Source: Ruminococcaceae bacterium UBA1438 (GTDB lineage Bacteria; Bacillota; Clostridia; Oscillospirales; Acutalibacteraceae). Taken from it: a stretch of DNA of 7,174 nucleotides. Shown one piece after another: positions 4,615 to 7,174 of the stretch. The stretch lies in NCBI GenBank assembly GCA_002329285.1, contig DCTO01000062.1, forward strand, positions 729 to 7,902, written 5' to 3'. A program made the translations under genes and the position numbers. Below the pieces are notes generated by a model, which did no database searches, was not told the DNA's origin, and saw only the letters and a list, made by a program, of their open reading frames with translations. How positions within the stretch are numbered: position 1 is the first letter of the stretch; each line of letters starts with the position of its first letter.

Positions 4615-6084
4615 ATGTATAAAATAGGCTTTGATAATGACAAATATTTAAAAATGCAGTCCAGCAGAATTCGTGAAAGAATTTCGGAATTCGGCGGAAA
4701 GCTTTATCTTGAATTCGGCGGAAAGCTTTTTGATGATTATCATGCATCAAGGGTTCTTCCGGGCTTTGAGCCGGACAGTAAGCTCCAGATGCTTCTCAAG
4801 CTGAAGGATGAGGCGGAAATTGTTATCGTCATCAGCGCGGAGGATATTGAAAAGGCAAAAGTTCGCGCCGACCTGGGGATTACATATGATGTTGATGTCT
4901 GCCGCCTTATCGGTGAATTCACCTCAATCGGGCTTATGGTGGGCAGCGTTGTGCTCACCAAATATTCGCCGCAGCCCCGTGTTATTGCGTTTGAGGAAAA
5001 GCTTTCCTCAATGGGCTATGCCGTTTATCATCATTACACGATTGAGGGCTATCCCTCGAATATCACAAAAATAGTAAGCGATGAGGGTTACGGCAAGAAT
5101 GATTATATCAAAACAACGCGCCGGCTTGTTGTTATCACCGCTCCCGGCCCCGGCAGCGGCAAAATGGCAACCTGCCTTTCCCAGCTTTATCATGAGAATA
5201 AGAGGGGAGTTAAAGCAGGCTACGCAAAATTCGAAACCTTCCCGATTTGGAATATTCCTCTTTCTCATCCCGTTAATATGGCATACGAGGCTGCAACGGC
5301 AGACCTCAATGACGTTAATATGATTGACCCATGGCATCTTGAGGCTTACGGCAAAACCACCGTAAATTACAATCGCGATGTTGAAATATTCCCCGTTTTA
5401 AAGGCAACCTTTGATAAAATTTACGGCGCCTGCCCCTATAAATCTCCAACCGATATGGGCGTTAATATGGCGGGCAACTGCATTGTTGATGATGATGCCG
5501 TTCGCGAAGCCTCAAAGCAGGAAATCATCCGCCGCTATTTCACCGCCTGCGCCGCTGCGGCAAAGGGAGCCAAAAACAGCAATGAGCTTTATAAGCTTGA
5601 GCTACTGATGAATCAGGCGGGAATAGATGCAGAAAGCAGAATTTGCGTTCCTGCCGCCAGGAAAAAGGCGGAGAAAACAGGTGAGCCTGCCGCGGCAATT
5701 GAGCTTAATGACGGCAAGGTTATCACCGGCAAAACCTCAAAGCTTATGGGCTGCGCCTCGGCAATGCTGCTTAATGCGCTCAAATATCTTGCCGGCATTG
5801 ATGATGACGTTTTGCTCATCCTGCCGGAGGTTATTATGCCGATTCAGGAATTAAAGGTTAATCATTTGGGCAATCACAATCCGCGCCTTCACACGGATGA
5901 GGTGCTGATTGCGCTTTCAATTTCCGCAGTTTCGGATGCAAATGCAAAGGCTGCACTTGAGCAGCTGTGGCAGCTGAAAAATTGCGAGATGCACACCTCC
6001 GTGCTCCTTGCCCAGGTGGATGAAAACGTGATTAAAAAGCTTGGCATCCGCCTCACCTGTGAAGCGCTTGCAAACAAAGCATAA
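4615..6084 (+). CDS. DUF1846 (UPF0371) family protein
   Basis: A 489-residue cytoplasmic protein matching the DUF1846/UPF0371 family along its full usual length. The recognisable signature is FGGKLYLEFGGKLFDDYHASRVLPGF near residues 26-51. DAEIVIVISAEDIEK (65-79) follows, then a glycine-rich, P-loop-like TAPGPGSGKMATCLSQLYHE (175-194) preceded by beta-strand LVVIT, which suggests nucleotide or phosphate binding. KSPTDMGVNMAG (276-287) and NHLGNHNPRLHTDEVL (416-431) are other strongly patterned stretches. There is no signal peptide or membrane helix. To my knowledge the family has structures but no settled function. It is first in an operon with the MFS transporter, 23 bases apart with no terminator between. 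It may be regulated by the leader hairpins at 4540-4593. Residues 25-32 and 33-40 are a tandem pair (EFGGKLYL/EFGGKLFD). Confidence 0.93.
   Translation: MYKIGFDNDKYLKMQSSRIRERISEFGGKLYLEFGGKLFDDYHASRVLPGFEPDSKLQMLLKLKDEAEIVIVISAEDIEKAKVRADLGITYDVDVCRLIGEFTSIGLMVGSVVLTKYSPQPRVIAFEEKLSSMGYAVYHHYTIEGYPSNITKIVSDEGYGKNDYIKTTRRLVVITAPGPGSGKMATCLSQLYHENKRGVKAGYAKFETFPIWNIPLSHPVNMAYEAATADLNDVNMIDPWHLEAYGKTTVNYNRDVEIFPVLKATFDKIYGACPYKSPTDMGVNMAGNCIVDDDAVREASKQEIIRRYFTACAAAAKGAKNSNELYKLELLMNQAGIDAESRICVPAARKKAEKTGEPAAAIELNDGKVITGKTSKLMGCASAMLLNALKYLAGIDDDVLLILPEVIMPIQELKVNHLGNHNPRLHTDEVLIALSISAVSDANAKAALEQLWQLKNCEMHTSVLLAQVDENVIKKLGIRLTCEALANKA
4687..4729 (+). repeat. Tandem 24-base repeat inside the DUF1846 gene
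   Basis: A 19-base sequence starting GAATTCGGCGG occurs identically at 4687-4705 and 4711-4729, exactly 24 bases (8 codons) apart. It encodes EFGGKL twice in frame. The duplicated residues look like part of the family signature rather than a recent expansion, so it is a repeat at the protein level too. Confidence 0.85.
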
Positions 6085-6098
6085 TCATATTTTTGATG

Positions 6099-6104
6099 GG
6101 TGAT
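6099..6104 (+). promoter_or_regulatory. Ribosome binding site of the MFS transporter gene
   Basis: GGTGAT lies three bases before ATG at 6108, in the same register as the GAGGTGAT sites elsewhere in the window. It favours 6108 over the in-frame ATG at 6096, which has only AT-rich DNA upstream. Confidence 0.6.
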
Positions 6105-6107
6105 AAT

Positions 6108-7174
6108 ATGGCAGAAAAAAGTAAGGCTTCCGGCAGGCTCGGCGGCAGAATATGGGCGGGAATAATCATATTCGGCTTAATCGGCCAGCTTGCCTGGGTT
6201 ATTGAAAATATGTATTTCAATGTTTATCTGTTTGATGTTATCGGCGGCTCGGCAAATGATATTGCGCTTATGGTTGCGGCTTCCGCAATCACCGCAGCGG
6301 TAACAACGCTCTTTATGGGCGCGCTTTCGGATAAAATGGGCAAGCGAAAGGTGTTCATCACTTTCGGTTATATTATTTGGGGAATTGTTACAGCCTCCTT
6401 TGGCTTTATCACGGTGGAAAGCACAGGCAGGCTTTTCCGCACGGTTAATGCCGTTTCTGCGGCCGCAATGCTGATTGTTATTATGGATTGCATAATGACC
6501 TTTTTCGGCTCAACCGCTTCTGATGCGGCGTTTAACAGCTGGGTAACCGATGTTACCGATGAATCAAACCGCGGCAGGGCGGAAACCGTTATGCAGGCAA
6601 TGCCCCTTGCGGCGATGCTGCTTGTTTTCGGCGTGCTGGATGGCTTCAAGCAAAGGGGTGAATGGCAAACCTTTTTCATAATTGTCGGCGCGGTAACAAG
6701 CCTCGGCGGCGCTCTCGGTTTCTTCATTCTCAAGGATAAGCCAAGCCTCGCTTCAAATAATGAAAACTATTTTAAAAACATTTTTTATGGTTTCAAGCCC
6801 TCAACCATCAAGGCAAACGGGCGGCTTTATATCACCTTTGCGGTGTTCTGCATTCTAAATATTGCTTATCAGGTGTTTATGCCGTATATCATAATTTATC
6901 TTGAAAAATCCCTTGGAATCACGGATTATGCGCTTCCGCTCGGCGGGATACTGATTCTCTCCGCCGTTATCTCCGTTTTGCTCGGAAAGGCAATTGATAA
7001 ATTCGGCAAGGTTAAGTTTATGCTACCCTGCCTTTTTGTTTTGATTCTCGGTTTCGTTGCAATGTTTTTTGCAAGGGGCGCAAGCATTGCTTTTCTTATC
7101 GTTGCCGGCACGGTTATGATGGGCGCTTATCTTGTGCTTTCGGCTGCGGTTGTCGGCACAATCAGGGATTACAC
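6108..7174 (+). CDS. MFS transporter, sugar-cation symporter-like, truncated by the window edge
   Basis: The first 355 residues of a major facilitator protein; ten transmembrane helices can be counted (about 15-40, 52-71, 82-101, 112-137, 160-178, 188-207, 239-265, 275-293, 303-322, 326-349). About two helices, perhaps 80-100 residues, are missing to the right. The MFS motif A is clear between helices 2 and 3, GALSDKMGKRK (71-81), and its second-half copy is GKAIDKFGKVK (293-303). WVIENMYFNVYLFD in helix 1 and WVTDVTDESNRGR (145-157) after helix 4 resemble glycoside-pentoside-hexuronide-type symporters of Clostridia. Membrane import of a sugar or glycoside with a cation is the likely role. 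It is co-transcribed after the DUF1846 gene. The nearby intracellular GH28-like enzyme makes a plant oligosaccharide a sensible but unproven substrate. Family certain; substrate inferred. Confidence 0.9.
   Translation, partial: MAEKSKASGRLGGRIWAGIIIFGLIGQLAWVIENMYFNVYLFDVIGGSANDIALMVAASAITAAVTTLFMGALSDKMGKRKVFITFGYIIWGIVTASFGFITVESTGRLFRTVNAVSAAAMLIVIMDCIMTFFGSTASDAAFNSWVTDVTDESNRGRAETVMQAMPLAAMLLVFGVLDGFKQRGEWQTFFIIVGAVTSLGGALGFFILKDKPSLASNNENYFKNIFYGFKPSTIKANGRLYITFAVFCILNIAYQVFMPYIIIYLEKSLGITDYALPLGGILILSAVISVLLGKAIDKFGKVKFMLPCLFVLILGFVAMFFARGASIAFLIVAGTVMMGAYLVLSAAVVGTIRDY

Noticed and set aside
4687..4729. Paired GAATTC and AAGCTT restriction sites suggesting cloning-linker contamination
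   Set aside because: They lie in frame within a conserved DUF1846 signature and no vector sequence flanks them.
6096..6107. In-frame ATG four codons upstream of the transporter start
   Set aside because: There is no ribosome site before it; GGTGAT is placed for the ATG at 6108.
6368..6733. A 121-codon leftward open frame inside the transporter gene
   Set aside because: The plus strand carries a continuous MFS protein with motif A; the antisense frame is compositional shadow.

Overview
The window looks like chromosome of a Gram-positive Clostridia-type bacterium, probably a gut or rumen Oscillospiraceae/Ruminococcaceae relative. The reasons are GAGGTGAT/GGAGG-type ribosome sites before every gene, sigma-A-like promoters (TTGACA-17-TATACT is the clearest), a GTG start, a Lys/Thr-rich surface-protein stalk, and protein families typical of that group. 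This taxonomic placement is inference from style, not from a marker gene. I see no RNA gene, insertion sequence, CRISPR array or integrase.

Layout: the left edge (1-5) holds only the start codon of a leftward gene, with its ribosome site and a promoter. A leftward XRE-type regulator with a TPR-like C-terminal half follows (159-1250), then a leftward three-helix PQ-loop/SemiSWEET-like small membrane protein (1420-1701). Both end in near-identical hairpin terminators. A divergent promoter region (1702-1829) separates these from a rightward type I membrane protein of unknown function (1830-2810). That gene converges on a leftward cytoplasmic GH28-like beta-helix protein (2848-4395), and the two share a bidirectional terminator. 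A second divergent promoter region (4396-4614) leads into a rightward operon of a DUF1846/UPF0371 protein (4615-6084) and an MFS sugar-type transporter (6108 to the right edge, truncated).

How the genes may work together: the XRE gene and the unseen left-hand gene have promoters sharing the same -10-to-start segment (TAATCAGA on the minus strand) and each carries a GC-rich palindrome just after the predicted start. Co-regulation or self-regulation by the XRE protein is a reasonable hypothesis. On the right, an unsecreted pectin-family glycosidase sits back to back with a transporter operon, which fits uptake and intracellular processing of plant-derived oligosaccharides. The substrate is not shown by the sequence, and the GH28-like protein lacks two motifs that read galacturonate.

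The least ordinary signals are the matched promoters of the regulator and its left neighbour, a terminator-like hairpin in the DUF1846 leader that competes with alternative pairings, and the motif losses in the GH28-like protein. I do not see a clearly undescribed multi-gene system.
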